Source of the DNA: Microtetraspora sp. NBRC 16547
GTDB lineage: Bacteria; Actinomycetota; Actinomycetes; Streptosporangiales; Streptosporangiaceae
Direction of reading: 5' to 3'
Assembly (NCBI RefSeq): GCF_030268965.1
Contig: NZ_BSSE01000047.1
Span: 1 to 32,097 of the forward strand
Length of the DNA stretch: 32,097 bases
The position numbers and the translations under genes were made by a program. Position 1 is the first letter of the stretch. Every line of letters begins with the position of its first letter. The notes below the pieces were generated by a model that did not search any database, was not told where the DNA came from, and worked only from the letters and a program-made list of their open reading frames with translations. Below, one piece after another: positions 14,302 to 22,759 of the stretch.

Positions 14302-15696
14302 TCAGGAATCGAAGCCGAGTCCCATCGCGTCGAGCGTGCGCAGCCAGAGGTTGCGCCGGCCCTCGTTGGCGTCGGACCGCGCCATCGACCAGCGGGTGAG
14401 CTGGATGACCGCCGACCTGGCGGGCTCGGGCGGGAACGGCACCGGCTTGCTCCGCACCATGCGCAGGCGGGTCCGCTCGGTGCTCTCACCGCTCAGCCGG
14501 TCGAGCATGACGTTCGCCCCGAACCTGGTGGCGCCGACCCCCAGGCCGGTGTACCCCGCCGCGTACGCGAGGCGAGAGCCGTACGCGGTGCCGTAGAAGG
14601 CGCTGAACCGGCTGCAGGTGTCGATCACCCCGCCCCACCTGTGCGTGAAGCGGACGCCCTCGAGCTGCGGGAACGTGTCGAAGAAATGCCGCGCCAGCTT
14701 CTCGAAGGTGGCGTCCCGCTGATCGTATTCGGCCTTGATCAGACCGCCGTTGTAGTAGACGGCGTCGTAGCCGCCCCACAGGATGCGGTTGTCGTCGGTC
14801 AGCCGGTAATAGTGGAACTGGTTGCCTGAGTCGCCGATGCCCTGCCGGTTCCGCCAGCCGATCTCGGCGAGCTTGTCCTCCGGCAGCGGCTCCGTCATCA
14901 GGACGTAGTCGTACACCGGGACCAGGAAGTGCCGCAGGCGCTTCAGCAGCGACGGGAAGACACCGGTGCCCAGAGCCACCTTGCGGGCTCTGACGGTCCC
15001 ATGCGGGGTTGTGATCACCAGCCGGTCTCCGCCGTCGGAGATGGACCTGGCCGGGGTGTGTTCGAAGATCCGCACCCCCATCTGGAGGCAGGCGTCCCGC
15101 AGGCCCCAGGCCAACCGGGCCGGGTCGACCATCGCGACGGAGTCACGCTGGAACAGCGCGCCCACGTACGTCGGGGAGTTCACCTCGGCCCGCACCTGGT
15201 CGCGGTCGAGGTAGACGGGCTCAGCGCCCAGCTCCCTGGCGGCGCGCACGGCCGCTTGCAGCCCGTCGAGCTGCCACTCCTCCGTGGCGACGCCCAGCTC
15301 CCCGGTCCGCTCGAACGAGCACTGGATGCCGTACCGCTCGACGGACGCCTCGATCTCGTCGAGGTTCTCGAGCCCGAGACGCTCCAGTGTGGCGATCTCG
15401 TCGGGCCAGCGCTCCATCCCGTTGGCGAGCCCGTGTGTGATGCTGGCCGCGCAGAACCCTCCGTTGCGCCCGGAGGCGGCCCAGCCGATGCGCTTGCCCT
15501 CGATCAGGACCACGTCCTGCGAGGGGTCTCTCTCCTTGGCCATCAACGCGGTCCACAGACCGGAGAAGCCACCTCCGACGACGGCCAGGTCGGCGGTGAC
15601 GTCGTTCGTGAGCCGCGGCGACGGCTCCGGTGCCCCTGGCTGGGACAGCCAGTACGGCGTGCGCTCCGCGTCAGCAAGAGCCTTCAGCGGATCCAC
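14302..15696 (-). CDS. FAD-dependent amine oxidoreductase, PuuB-like (D-amino acid oxidase fold)
   Basis: A 464-residue flavoenzyme of the DAO family. The N-terminal dinucleotide motif is VVGGGFSGLWTALMAKE (about residues 39-55), followed by the SGRNGGF motif and LIEGKRIG, both typical of gamma-glutamylputrescine oxidase-like enzymes. The C-terminal DAO block includes WGGVIDT and AYAAGYTGLGVGATRFGANVMLDRL. Such enzymes oxidise a primary or acylated amine to the aldehyde, releasing ammonia and hydrogen peroxide, and this product would feed the aldehyde dehydrogenase of the neighbouring operon. Start is GTG 15696, 8 nt after a GGGAAG site. It is the last gene of the polyamine block, but a terminator lies between it and the permease genes upstream, so it probably has its own promoter. 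Confidence 0.85.
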   Translation of the reverse strand: MDPLKALADAERTPYWLSQPGAPEPSPRLTNDVTADLAVVGGGFSGLWTALMAKERDPSQDVVLIEGKRIGWAASGRNGGFCAASITHGLANGMERWPDEIATLERLGLENLDEIEASVERYGIQCSFERTGELGVATEEWQLDGLQAAVRAARELGAEPVYLDRDQVRAEVNSPTYVGALFQRDSVAMVDPARLAWGLRDACLQMGVRIFEHTPARSISDGGDRLVITTPHGTVRARKVALGTGVFPSLLKRLRHFLVPVYDYVLMTEPLPEDKLAEIGWRNRQGIGDSGNQFHYYRLTDDNRILWGGYDAVYYNGGLIKAEYDQRDATFEKLARHFFDTFPQLEGVRFTHRWGGVIDTCSRFSAFYGTAYGSRLAYAAGYTGLGVGATRFGANVMLDRLSGESTERTRLRMVRSKPVPFPPEPARSAVIQLTRWSMARSDANEGRRNLWLRTLDAMGLGFDS

Positions 15697-15805
15697 AATT
15701 TCACTTCCCTACGTGTTTCGATTAGTTGGTTGCGCGACCCCTCATACGGCTGATCGCGCGCGGGATCCCCCTCGCTCCGGTCTCACCTCTCCCTGAGTGC
15801 GAATA

Positions 15806-15842
15806 CGGAGGAACCCCCTCGCGGGCCGCGAGGGGGCTCCGT
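15806..15842 (-). terminator. Terminator after the polyamine transporter operon
   Basis: CCCCCTCGCGG and CCGCGAGGGGG (15814-15836) form an 11-bp stem, extended by imperfect pairing of the GGAG/CTCC flanks. It lies just after the stop of the last permease gene and before the FAD-oxidase gene, so it may partly separate their transcription. Confidence 0.7.
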
Positions 15843-15847
15843 TCGAG

Positions 15848-16639
15848 CTAGCGCCGGCGGCGCGCGATGAGCACGTTGCCGAGTGCGATCAGCAGGCCGG
15901 CCGCGAAGATCAACGTGCCCATCACGTTGACCTGCGGCGGAATGCCCACCCGGGTCGATCCCCAGATCCACAGCGGGAACGTCACCGTGCCGCCCGCGTT
16001 GAAGTTCGTGATGACGAAGTCGTCGATGGACAGCGCGAACGCCAGCATCGACCCCGCCAGCACGCCCGGGAAGATCATGGGCAGCGTCACCAGCCGGAAC
16101 GTGGTCCAGGTCCCCGCGCCGAGGTCGCGGGCCGCCTCCTCCAGCGAGGCGTCCAGCGTCATCACGCGGGCCCGGACCGTGATCGCCACGAACGAGATCG
16201 AGAACATCACGTGGGAGATCACGATCGTCCAGAAGCCGAGCGGGACGGCGAGGGTGACGAACAGCGACAGCAGGGACGCGCCCATCACGATCTCGGCGCA
16301 GGAGATGGCCGCGAACATGACGATGTTCATCGCCCCGGACCCGCGGAACCGGTACCGGCCCAGCGCCAGCCCGATGAGCGAGCCGAGCACGCCCGCGATC
16401 AGCATCGTGAGCACTGCGATGAGCAGCGAGTTCACCAGCGCCTCGGTGAGGTCGCCGATCTCGAAGAGCTTGCCGTACCACTTGAGGGTGAAGCCCTGGA
16501 ACGTGGTGTTGTACCGGCCCTTGGTGTCGTTGAACCCGAAGAGGATCATCACCGCGATCGGCACGACCAGCCAGGCGATCACCAGCCACGTGTAGATCTG
16601 CAGCCCGCGGCCGCGGAAGACTCTGTTGAGGGCGCTCAT
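15848..16639 (-). CDS. potC: Spermidine/putrescine-type ABC transporter permease (PotC-like)
   Basis: A 263-residue inner-membrane permease with six helices, of the PotC class. The EAA coupling loop reads EEAARDLGAGTWTTFRLVTLP near residues 165-187, the site where it meets the ATPase. LSIDDFVITNFNAGG, including the 'DDFV' segment, and FPLWIWGSTR are signature features of polyamine permeases. It begins with an ATG overlapping the stop of the preceding permease (ATGA), and is the last of the four transporter genes. Substrate class is inferred from the cluster as a whole. Confidence 0.9.
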   Translation of the reverse strand: MSALNRVFRGRGLQIYTWLVIAWLVVPIAVMILFGFNDTKGRYNTTFQGFTLKWYGKLFEIGDLTEALVNSLLIAVLTMLIAGVLGSLIGLALGRYRFRGSGAMNIVMFAAISCAEIVMGASLLSLFVTLAVPLGFWTIVISHVMFSISFVAITVRARVMTLDASLEEAARDLGAGTWTTFRLVTLPMIFPGVLAGSMLAFALSIDDFVITNFNAGGTVTFPLWIWGSTRVGIPPQVNVMGTLIFAAGLLIALGNVLIARRRR

Positions 16640-17499
16640 CGCGCGGCCACCTCCAGCACGTCCTCGGTCCCGAGCGCCTTGGCGTACGAGAAGATCCCGA
16701 CGAGCAGCAACGCCATCAGCGTGAAGGACAGCGCGGCGGCCGTCGGGTAGTCCTGCGTGACGAGGTACTGGTTCTGGATGACGTTGCCGATCATCGTGGT
16801 CTTCGTTCCGCCGAGCACGGAGGCGTTGACGTAGTCCGAGCTGGCCGGGACGAACGTCATCAGCACCCCGGCGAAGACGCCGGGCAGCGACAGCGGGAGC
16901 ACCACGCGGACGAACGTCTGGACCTTGCCGGCGTACAGGTCCTGCGCCGCCTCCAGCACCCGGGGGTCGATCCGCTCCAGCGCCACGTACATCGGCAGGA
17001 TCATGAACGGCAGGAAGTTGTACGCCAGGCCGCCGATCACCGCGTACGGCGTGGCCAGGATGCGGAAGTCCTCCGGCAGCAGGCCGATGTTCTTCAGCGG
17101 GCCCAGCAGCATGCCGTTGTCGGACAGCAGGAACTGCCAGGAGATCGTCCGCAGCACGAACGACACCAGGAACGGCAGCAGCACCAGGAAGAGGTAGAAC
17201 GACTTGTTCCGGCCCCCCTTGAACGCGATCCAGTACGCCACCGGGAAGCCGATGAGGATCTGGATCAGGGTCGCGGCCAGGCCGTAGACCAGCGAGCGGA
17301 CGATCTGGTCGTGGTAGTTCGTCAACCCATCGATGTACGACTGCCAGTTCCAGGTGAAGACGAACCCGTCGGACACGTTTCCGGACTGCAGCGACAGCGA
17401 AAGCATCACGACGGTCGGGACCACGAAGAAGATCGCGAGCCAGACACTGCCGGGGAAGATCAGCGCATACGGCGTCAGCGCCGCCCTCAGCTTCCTCAT
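16636..17499 (-). CDS. potB: Spermidine/putrescine-type ABC transporter permease (PotB-like)
   Basis: A 287-residue permease. After a short basic N-terminus comes LIFPGSVWLAIFFVVPTVVMLSLSLQ, then PVAYWIAF, FLVSFVLRTISWQFLL and, near residue 180, the EAA loop LEAAQDLYAGKVQTFVRVVLPLSLPG. SSDYVNASVLGG corresponds to the substrate-path segment typical of PotB/PotH. Its ATG overlaps the stop codon of the binding-protein gene and its own stop overlaps the next start, so the three are translationally coupled. Confidence 0.9.
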   Translation of the reverse strand: MRKLRAALTPYALIFPGSVWLAIFFVVPTVVMLSLSLQSGNVSDGFVFTWNWQSYIDGLTNYHDQIVRSLVYGLAATLIQILIGFPVAYWIAFKGGRNKSFYLFLVLLPFLVSFVLRTISWQFLLSDNGMLLGPLKNIGLLPEDFRILATPYAVIGGLAYNFLPFMILPMYVALERIDPRVLEAAQDLYAGKVQTFVRVVLPLSLPGVFAGVLMTFVPASSDYVNASVLGGTKTTMIGNVIQNQYLVTQDYPTAAALSFTLMALLLVGIFSYAKALGTEDVLEVAAR

Positions 17500-18755
17500 G
17501 ACGTCGTAATCGGCTGGAAGACGCTTTCGAACTGCTTCTGCTCGGTGGCGTCCGCGAGGGTCCGATAGGTGCGCAGCTTGGCGTACGCCTCGGGGCTCGG
17601 GAACACCAGCGGGCTGTTCGCGATCATGTCGAGCGTCTTCTTGTCGTTCCCGGACGCCTTGGCCGCCTTGTCAAGGATGACGTCCTTGGCCGCGGGAACC
17701 GGCGTGACGTAGTTGATGTACTCCGCCAGGCTGGCCGCCATGGTCGGCTCGTAGAAGAAGTCGATGAGGGTGATCGCGTCGACCGGGTTGGCGGCCGTCT
17801 TCGGGATCATGAAGTTGTCGGTCCAGAGCGTGGCGCCCTCCTCGGGGATCACGAACTTCAGGTCCGTGCCGTCGGAGAGGTTCTTCTGGAAGACGTCACC
17901 CGACCATGCCTGGCAGAGCCAGATGTCGCCCTTGGCCAGCGGGTCGATGTACGACTGGTCGTAATACTTCCGGACGATTCCGGAGTCGCGCTGCTCCCTG
18001 AGCTTGGCCGCCGCCTTTTCCCAGTCGGCCGGGGTGGACTTCTCCGGGTCGATGCCGAGCAGGAACATGCCGAAGTTGGCGATCTCCTGGGAGTCGGCCA
18101 TCATGCCGACCTTGCCCTTGTACTTCGGGTCCCACAGCGCGGCGTAGCTGGTCGGCGGGGTGTCGATGTACTTGGGGTTGTAGGCGATGCCGGTCATGCC
18201 CGAGGCCCACGGCACGGTGTAGACGTTGCCGGGGTCGAACGACTCGTTCTTGTACCGCTCGCCGACGTTCTTGGTGAAGTTCGGCAGCTTCTCGTGGTCG
18301 AGCGGAACCAGATATCCCAGCTTGATCAGCTGGGTGAGCTGGATGCTGTTGGTGACGACCATCAGGTCATAGTCGATGGACTGCCCGGCCGCGAGCTGCG
18401 GCTGGATCTTGGCGAACCAGCTCGTGGTCTCCTGGATGACCTCCTTGTAGGTCACCGTGATCCCGGTCTGCTCGGTGAACGTCTTCAGCTCCGGATGCCC
18501 CGGATCCATGTAGAGCGGCCAGTTCGCGAAGTCGATGTGGCCGTTCCTCACCTTGTCGGCCCAGTACTTCTCCACCTCGGACCGCGCCTCGGCGGACGTG
18601 GTCGGCCGGGCCACGCCCGTCCCCTTCACCCCGCAGGCGGCGAGAGCGAGTCCGGCGGCGGAGAGGCCGGCCACGCGGAAGGCGTCGCGACGGCCGAGAC
18701 GGCGTTGGGTGACACCACGGAGGAACGAGGGATCCTGCATTGAGGGGTTACTCAT
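17496..18755 (-). CDS. potD: Spermidine/putrescine-binding lipoprotein (PotD-like)
   Basis: A 419-residue periplasmic-type solute-binding protein, anchored as a lipoprotein. The N-terminus carries a twin-arginine motif (GRRDAFR, R22-R23), a hydrophobic stretch and a lipobox LALAAC with the acylated Cys near 41, so folded export through Tat is likely. The mature part has FANWPLYMDP, a spermidine-binding protein hallmark (Trp in strand 1), DYDLMVVTNS, VPWASGMTGIAYNPKY, GMMADSQEI and DNFMIPKTAANP, matching class-D binding proteins. Its role is to deliver polyamine to the two permeases. It starts 27 bp after the ATPase gene's end. Confidence 0.92.
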   Translation of the reverse strand: MSNPSMQDPSFLRGVTQRRLGRRDAFRVAGLSAAGLALAACGVKGTGVARPTTSAEARSEVEKYWADKVRNGHIDFANWPLYMDPGHPELKTFTEQTGITVTYKEVIQETTSWFAKIQPQLAAGQSIDYDLMVVTNSIQLTQLIKLGYLVPLDHEKLPNFTKNVGERYKNESFDPGNVYTVPWASGMTGIAYNPKYIDTPPTSYAALWDPKYKGKVGMMADSQEIANFGMFLLGIDPEKSTPADWEKAAAKLREQRDSGIVRKYYDQSYIDPLAKGDIWLCQAWSGDVFQKNLSDGTDLKFVIPEEGATLWTDNFMIPKTAANPVDAITLIDFFYEPTMAASLAEYINYVTPVPAAKDVILDKAAKASGNDKKTLDMIANSPLVFPSPEAYAKLRTYRTLADATEQKQFESVFQPITTS

Positions 18756-18782
18756 GGGGTTCTGCTCCCGATTCGAGAGGTG

Positions 18783-19934
18783 TTACTGCAGCGCGTAAGA
18801 GTGCTGCGGCTGCCAGGACAGCCAGACCGTGTCGCCTCGCTCGGCCGTGGTGGTGCTGTCGTGCGCGTTCTGCTGGAAGACGGTGATCTCGGTGCCGCCC
18901 GCGAGGGCGACCGCGTAGCTGTTGGAGGTGCCGAGGTAGACCACCTCGGAGACCGTTCCTTCCACCATGCTAAGGTCGCCGTCCGGCTTTTCGGTGGAGA
19001 TGATGATCTTCTCCGGGCGTACGGTCAGCTCGACCGTGTCCCCCTCGGCCGCAGAACCCTTGATCGGCACGACGACACGGTCGGCGGGGCCGAGCGCGAG
19101 CACGGCGCAGGAGCCGTTCACCGAGCTCACGACACCGCTGAGCAGGTTGGACGTCCCGATGAACCCCGCGACGAACTTGGTCGCGGGCCGCTCGTAGATC
19201 TCCCGGGGGCCGGCGAGCTGTTCGACGAGACCGTCGTTCATGACGGCGATGCGGTCGCTCATCGTGAGCGCCTCGCTCTGGTCGTGCGTCACGTAGACGA
19301 ACGTGATGCCGACCTCGCGCTGGATGCGCTTGAGCTCGATCTGCATGTGCTGGCGGAGCTTGAGGTCGAGCGCGCCCAGGGGCTCGTCCAGAAGGAGCGC
19401 GCGCGGCCGGTTGACCAGCGCGCGGGCGAGCGCGACGCGCTGCTGCTGGCCGCCGGACATCTCGCGGGGACGCCGCTTCTCCCGGCCGACCAGGTCGACG
19501 ATCTCCAGCATCTCGCCGACGCGGCGCCTGACCTCGGCGTCCGGCACCTTCTTGCGCTTCAGCCCGAACGCCACGTTGTCCCATACGCTCATATGGGGGA
19601 AGAGCGCGTAGGACTGGAACACCATGTTGACGTCGCGCTTGTTCGGGGGAACGTTCGTGACGTCCTGCCCGTGGAGCCGGACGACGCCCCGCGTGGGCTC
19701 CTCGAAGCCCGCGATCATGCGCATCGAGGTGGTCTTGCCACACCCCGAGGGGCCGAGGAGGGAGAAGAACTCCCCCTCATCGATGGTCATGCTGACGCCC
19801 TTGACGGCCTGTACGACCTCGCCGTGTGAGACGTACTCCTTCACGACCTCGTCGAGCTCAATGGCGGGCACCTGGCCGGGGGCAGCCGTGTCGGCTGCCC
19901 CCACACCCGCCTGGATCTCTGTCATTCCAGGCAT
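18783..19934 (-). CDS. potA: Spermidine/putrescine ABC transporter ATP-binding protein (PotA-like)
   Basis: A 383-residue ATPase powering the importer. Walker A GPSGCGKTT (residues 61-69), Q-loop FQSYALFPHMSV (Q107), signature MSGGQQQR (159-166), Walker B LLLDEPLGALD (180-190) and an H-loop VTHDQSEAL follow in order. The C-terminal third is a TOBE-type regulatory domain, with TVRPEKI, TVSEVVYLGTSNSYAVAL and GDTVWLSWQP. An extra 20-residue acidic N-terminus precedes the core. ATG 19934 follows AAAGAGGG; ATG 19925 is possible. It lies 40 bp after the aldehyde dehydrogenase, in the same operon. Confidence 0.93.
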   Translation of the reverse strand: MPGMTEIQAGVGAADTAAPGQVPAIELDEVVKEYVSHGEVVQAVKGVSMTIDEGEFFSLLGPSGCGKTTSMRMIAGFEEPTRGVVRLHGQDVTNVPPNKRDVNMVFQSYALFPHMSVWDNVAFGLKRKKVPDAEVRRRVGEMLEIVDLVGREKRRPREMSGGQQQRVALARALVNRPRALLLDEPLGALDLKLRQHMQIELKRIQREVGITFVYVTHDQSEALTMSDRIAVMNDGLVEQLAGPREIYERPATKFVAGFIGTSNLLSGVVSSVNGSCAVLALGPADRVVVPIKGSAAEGDTVELTVRPEKIIISTEKPDGDLSMVEGTVSEVVYLGTSNSYAVALAGGTEITVFQQNAHDSTTTAERGDTVWLSWQPQHSYALQ

Positions 19935-19973
19935 ATCCCTCTTTCAGGAGGCCGTACGGCTACGCCGAGCGGC

Positions 19974-21407
19974 CTATTCGCCGATGTAGTGCATCACGTG
20001 CTTGACGCGCGTGTAGTCATGCAGCCCGAAGACCGAAAGGTCCTTGCCGTAGCCGGAGTGCTTGAAGCCGCCGTGCGGCATCTCCGACACGAACGGGATG
20101 TGGGTGTTGACCCAGACCACGCCGAAGTCGAGGCGCTTGGACATGCGCATCGCCCGGCCGTGATCGGCGGTCCACACCGAACCCGACAGGCCGTACTTGA
20201 CGCCGTTGGCCTTGGCCAGGGCGTCCGCCTCGTCGCTGAACGTCTGGATGGTCATGACGGGGCCGAAGACCTCGTTCTGCACCATCTCGTCGTCCTGCTG
20301 GAGGCCGTCTACGACGGTCGGCGCGAAGAAGTAGCCCTTCTCGCCGACACGGTGACCGCCGGTGAGCACGGTGACGTGCTCCGGCAGCCGTTCGAAGAAC
20401 GACGAGACGCGCTCGAGCTGGTTCGCGTTGTTGAGGGGGCCGAAGTAGGCCTCCTCGTCGTCGTGGCCGCCCAGCCGGGTGGCCGCGGCGGCCTCGGCCA
20501 GCGCGGCGGCGAACTCGTCGTGGATGCTCTCCTGAACCAGCACGCGGCAGGCGGCGGTGCAGTCCTGGCCCGCGTTGTAGAGGCCGGCTCCGGCGATCGC
20601 CTCCGCGACGGCCTTGATGTCCTTGACGTCCTCGAACACCACGACCGGGGCCTTGCCGCCGAGCTCCAGGTGGACACGCTTGAGGTCGTCGGCCGCCGAC
20701 CTGGCGACCGCCATGCCCGCGCCGACCGAACCGGTGATCGCGACCATCGACGCGTCGGGGTGGCTCACCACGAGGCTGCCGGTCTCCCGGTCGCCGGTGA
20801 CGACGTTGAAGACGCCGGCGGGGAGGATGTCACCGATGATCTCGGCGAGCTTCACCGTGGAGACCGGAGTGGTGTCCGACGGCTTGAGGACGATGGTGTT
20901 ACCCGCGGCCAGCGCCGGCGCGATCTTCCAGACCGCCATCATCATGGGGTAGTTCCACGGGGTGACCTGACCGATGACACCGATCGGCTCGTGCCGGATC
21001 ATAGAGGTGTGGTCGGCGAGGAACTCACCGGCGGTGGGCCCCTCGAGCGTCCGGGCGGCACCGGCGAAGAAGCGGAAGTGGTCCGCGGCGACCGGCGTCT
21101 CGTCCTCGGCCATCCGGGCGCGCGGCTTGCCGGTGTTGCGGCACTCGGCCTCGTTGATCTCGTCCGCCCGCGCCTCGATCGCGTCAGCGATCTTCAGCAG
21201 CAGGGCGGAGCGCTCCGCCGGCGTCGTCTGGCCCCACGTCTCGAAAGCGGCGGTGGCGGCGGCGTAGGCCGCGTCCACGTCTTCCTGGCCCGAGATGGGG
21301 GCCTGCGTGTAGACCTCTCCCGTGGTGGGATCGATCACATCGGAAAAACGACCGCTCACGGCGTCGACGAACTTCCCGTTGATGAAGTTCTGCAGACGGG
21401 TGGTCAC
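19974..21407 (-). CDS. Aminoaldehyde dehydrogenase (gamma-aminobutyraldehyde dehydrogenase-like)
   Basis: A 477-residue NAD(P)+-dependent aldehyde dehydrogenase. Catalytic Glu is in LELGGKAPV (about residue 249), catalytic Cys in GQDCTAACR (about 283), nucleotide loop in TGSVGAGMAVA, and EVFGPV near 390. TPWNYPMMMAVWKIAPALAAGN is typical of the 4-aminobutyraldehyde/betaine-aldehyde branch (PatD/PuuC-like). It would oxidise the aldehyde made by the flavin oxidase, for example 4-aminobutanal to GABA. It begins at GTG 21407, 7 nt after a perfect AGGAGG. As first gene of the operon it probably shares the control of all five genes. Confidence 0.9.
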   Translation of the reverse strand: MTTRLQNFINGKFVDAVSGRFSDVIDPTTGEVYTQAPISGQEDVDAAYAAATAAFETWGQTTPAERSALLLKIADAIEARADEINEAECRNTGKPRARMAEDETPVAADHFRFFAGAARTLEGPTAGEFLADHTSMIRHEPIGVIGQVTPWNYPMMMAVWKIAPALAAGNTIVLKPSDTTPVSTVKLAEIIGDILPAGVFNVVTGDRETGSLVVSHPDASMVAITGSVGAGMAVARSAADDLKRVHLELGGKAPVVVFEDVKDIKAVAEAIAGAGLYNAGQDCTAACRVLVQESIHDEFAAALAEAAAATRLGGHDDEEAYFGPLNNANQLERVSSFFERLPEHVTVLTGGHRVGEKGYFFAPTVVDGLQQDDEMVQNEVFGPVMTIQTFSDEADALAKANGVKYGLSGSVWTADHGRAMRMSKRLDFGVVWVNTHIPFVSEMPHGGFKHSGYGKDLSVFGLHDYTRVKHVMHYIGE

Positions 21408-21472
21408 CTTTGACCTCCTGGAGGTGTGCTGGTTGTCGGCGACTCTGACAGAATAAATTGGTCATAACAAGG

Positions 21473-21508
21473 GATTTCGTGGCGAAGATACCAAACCGCT
21501 ACGAAATC
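21473..21508. promoter_or_regulatory. 36-bp inverted repeat, candidate Lrp/AsnC operator
   Basis: GATTTCGTGGCG and CGCTACGAAATC are near-perfect complements (11 of 12) around a 12-bp spacer, between the aldehyde-dehydrogenase operon and the divergent Lrp/AsnC gene. Arm-centre spacing of 24 bp allows binding on one face of the helix. Local AT content is higher than in coding DNA. Confidence 0.55.
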
Positions 21509-21522
21509 GCTTGACACAAGCG
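21508..21522. promoter_or_regulatory. 15-bp palindrome overlapping a TTGACA (-35-like) element
   Basis: CGCTTGACACAAGCG is perfectly symmetrical with a 3-bp centre, the size of known AsnC-family sites, and it contains TTGACA (21511-21516), which would be a -35 for the rightward regulator gene. Overlap suggests autoregulation, which is an inference. It directly abuts the larger inverted repeat. Confidence 0.5.
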
Positions 21523-21529
21523 ACGGAAC

Positions 21530-21565
21530 TGACAGCATGTAACACCAGGAAGGCAACATGTCAGG
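21530..21565. promoter_or_regulatory. Second inverted repeat in the divergent control region
   Basis: CTGACAGCATGT and ACATGTCAG are complementary apart from a 2-base insertion, separated by about 14 bp. It lies 65-100 bp before the Lrp/AsnC start. It could be another operator half-site pair or a transcript hairpin. Confidence 0.3.
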
Positions 21566-21630
21566 AACCGCCTCGTAACACGGGGCGCCAGAGCCTGGCC
21601 TGACCCCTCCTAGAGAGGAACTCCCCCGGG

Positions 21631-22119
21631 ATGACGACTCCACCCAAGGTACGCGCGACTGGCAAATCCGGTCCTGTGGTGCTCGACGACATCTCCAAGC
21701 AGATCGTCGAACAGCTCCAGATGGACGGCCGCAAGCCGTACGCCGCCATCGGCAAGGCGGTGGGGTTGTCGGAGGCGGCCGTACGGCAACGCGTGCAGCG
21801 CCTCCTCGATCAGGGCGTCATGCAGATCGTCGCGGTCACCGATCCGCTGACGCTGGGCTTCCCCCGCCAGGCGATGATCGGCATCAAGTGCGAGGGCGAC
21901 CTCGACATGATCGCCCAGGAGCTCTCCGCCATAGACGAGATCAACTATGTCGTGCTGACGGCGGGATCCGTCGACATCATGGTCGAGGTGGTCTGCGAGG
22001 GCGACAGCCACCTGCTGGAGATCCTCGGCAAGATACGAGCGATCCCCGCCGTGCGGGCGACCGAGACGTTCGTCTACCTCAAGCTGCACAAGCAGACGTA
22101 CACCTGGGGCACCAGATAA
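21631..22119 (+). CDS. Lrp/AsnC-family transcriptional regulator
   Basis: A 162-residue regulator. After a 15-residue N-terminus comes the winged HTH: LDDISKQIVEQLQMDGRKPYAAIGKAVGLSEAAVRQRVQRLLDQGVMQIVAVTDP (about residues 18-71), with recognition helix SEAAVRQRVQRL. The C-terminal RAM/ligand-binding domain runs from LGFPRQAMIGIKC to the end. Family members sense amino acids and form octameric discs. It is divergent from the aminoaldehyde-dehydrogenase/polyamine-transport operon and its start faces the palindromes, so it is the best candidate for their regulator. AGAGGAA lies 11 nt before the ATG. Confidence 0.9.
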   Translation: MTTPPKVRATGKSGPVVLDDISKQIVEQLQMDGRKPYAAIGKAVGLSEAAVRQRVQRLLDQGVMQIVAVTDPLTLGFPRQAMIGIKCEGDLDMIAQELSAIDEINYVVLTAGSVDIMVEVVCEGDSHLLEILGKIRAIPAVRATETFVYLKLHKQTYTWGTR

Positions 22120-22156
22120 CCGCGTCAGTCGGCCTGAATTTGGCGAGAGTTCTGGC

Positions 22157-22162
22157 TAGGCT
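22157..22162 (+). promoter_or_regulatory. -10 hexamer of a leaderless promoter (toxin-antitoxin pair)
   Basis: TAGGCT sits exactly 6 nt before ATG 22169, only 37 bp after the previous gene. The antitoxin-toxin pair thus probably has its own leaderless promoter. Confidence 0.5.
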
Positions 22163-22168
22163 GAGCGC

Positions 22169-22453
22169 ATGACGACACTGCCTCTCGGCGAGGCGCGCGA
22201 CGCACTGTCGGCACTGGTCGATCAGGTCGAGCGCACGCATGACCGCGTCACCATCACCCGTCACGGCCGTCCGTCGGCGGTTCTCATCTCGGCCGAGGAC
22301 CTCGACGCGCTGGAAGAGACTCTCGACATCCTCAGCACCCCCGGCGCCCTGGCCGAAATCCGCGCCGCCCAGGAGGAGATCTCCCGGGGAGACGCGGTCG
22401 ACGCCGCGGGCATCGCGGACATCATCGCCCGCCGCAGGGAAACGGAGAGATGA
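22169..22453 (+). CDS. Phd/YefM-type antitoxin
   Basis: A 94-residue antitoxin with the Phd/YefM N-terminal DNA-binding fold: MTTLPLGEARDALSALVDQVERTHDRVTITRHGRPSAVLISAEDLDALEET, in which 'VTITRHGRPSAVLIS' is the conserved beta-hairpin. The C-terminal part (residues 52-94) is acidic then basic and would bind and block the toxin. Such antitoxins repress their own promoter. Its stop overlaps the toxin's start (ATGA). Confidence 0.88.
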   Translation: MTTLPLGEARDALSALVDQVERTHDRVTITRHGRPSAVLISAEDLDALEETLDILSTPGALAEIRAAQEEISRGDAVDAAGIADIIARRRETER

Positions 22454-22746
22454 CATCCGCTGACGAGGCCCGATACGAGATACGCCTCGCCGCGTCGGCG
22501 GCCCGGAAACTGGAAACCGGGCCGCCGAACGGCTTGAGCCTCTCCGCGGCCGCCGCCGTGGCGGAGTTCCTCTCGGGACCGCTGCTCGACGATCCGTACC
22601 GCTTGGGAAAACCGCTACGTGGAAAGCTCGCGGGGCTTCTCTCCGCCAGGCGCGGAGCGTACCGGGTCGTCTACTCGGTGGACGAGGACAAGGGACTCGT
22701 CCTCGTCGTCCGCATCGATCACCGGTCGGACGTCTACCGCGCCTGA
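22450..22746 (+). CDS. RelE/ParE-family toxin
   Basis: A 98-residue RelE-fold protein: YEIRLAASAARKLE is strand 1 and helix 1, LLDDPYRLGKPLRGKLAGLLSARRGAYRVVYSV matches the conserved central block with G-K-P-L and R-G-x-Y-R-V-x-Y, and VLVVRIDHRSDVYR is the C-terminal strand with the catalytic-type HRSDVY ending typical of ribosome-dependent mRNA interferases. The insert LSLSAAAAVAEFLSGP in helix 2 is actinobacterial-type. Translation is coupled to the antitoxin. It stops 13 bp before the convergent agmatinase gene. Confidence 0.88.
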   Translation: MTSADEARYEIRLAASAARKLETGPPNGLSLSAAAAVAEFLSGPLLDDPYRLGKPLRGKLAGLLSARRGAYRVVYSVDEDKGLVLVVRIDHRSDVYRA

Positions 22747-22759
22747 CGCCGTCACTCGA

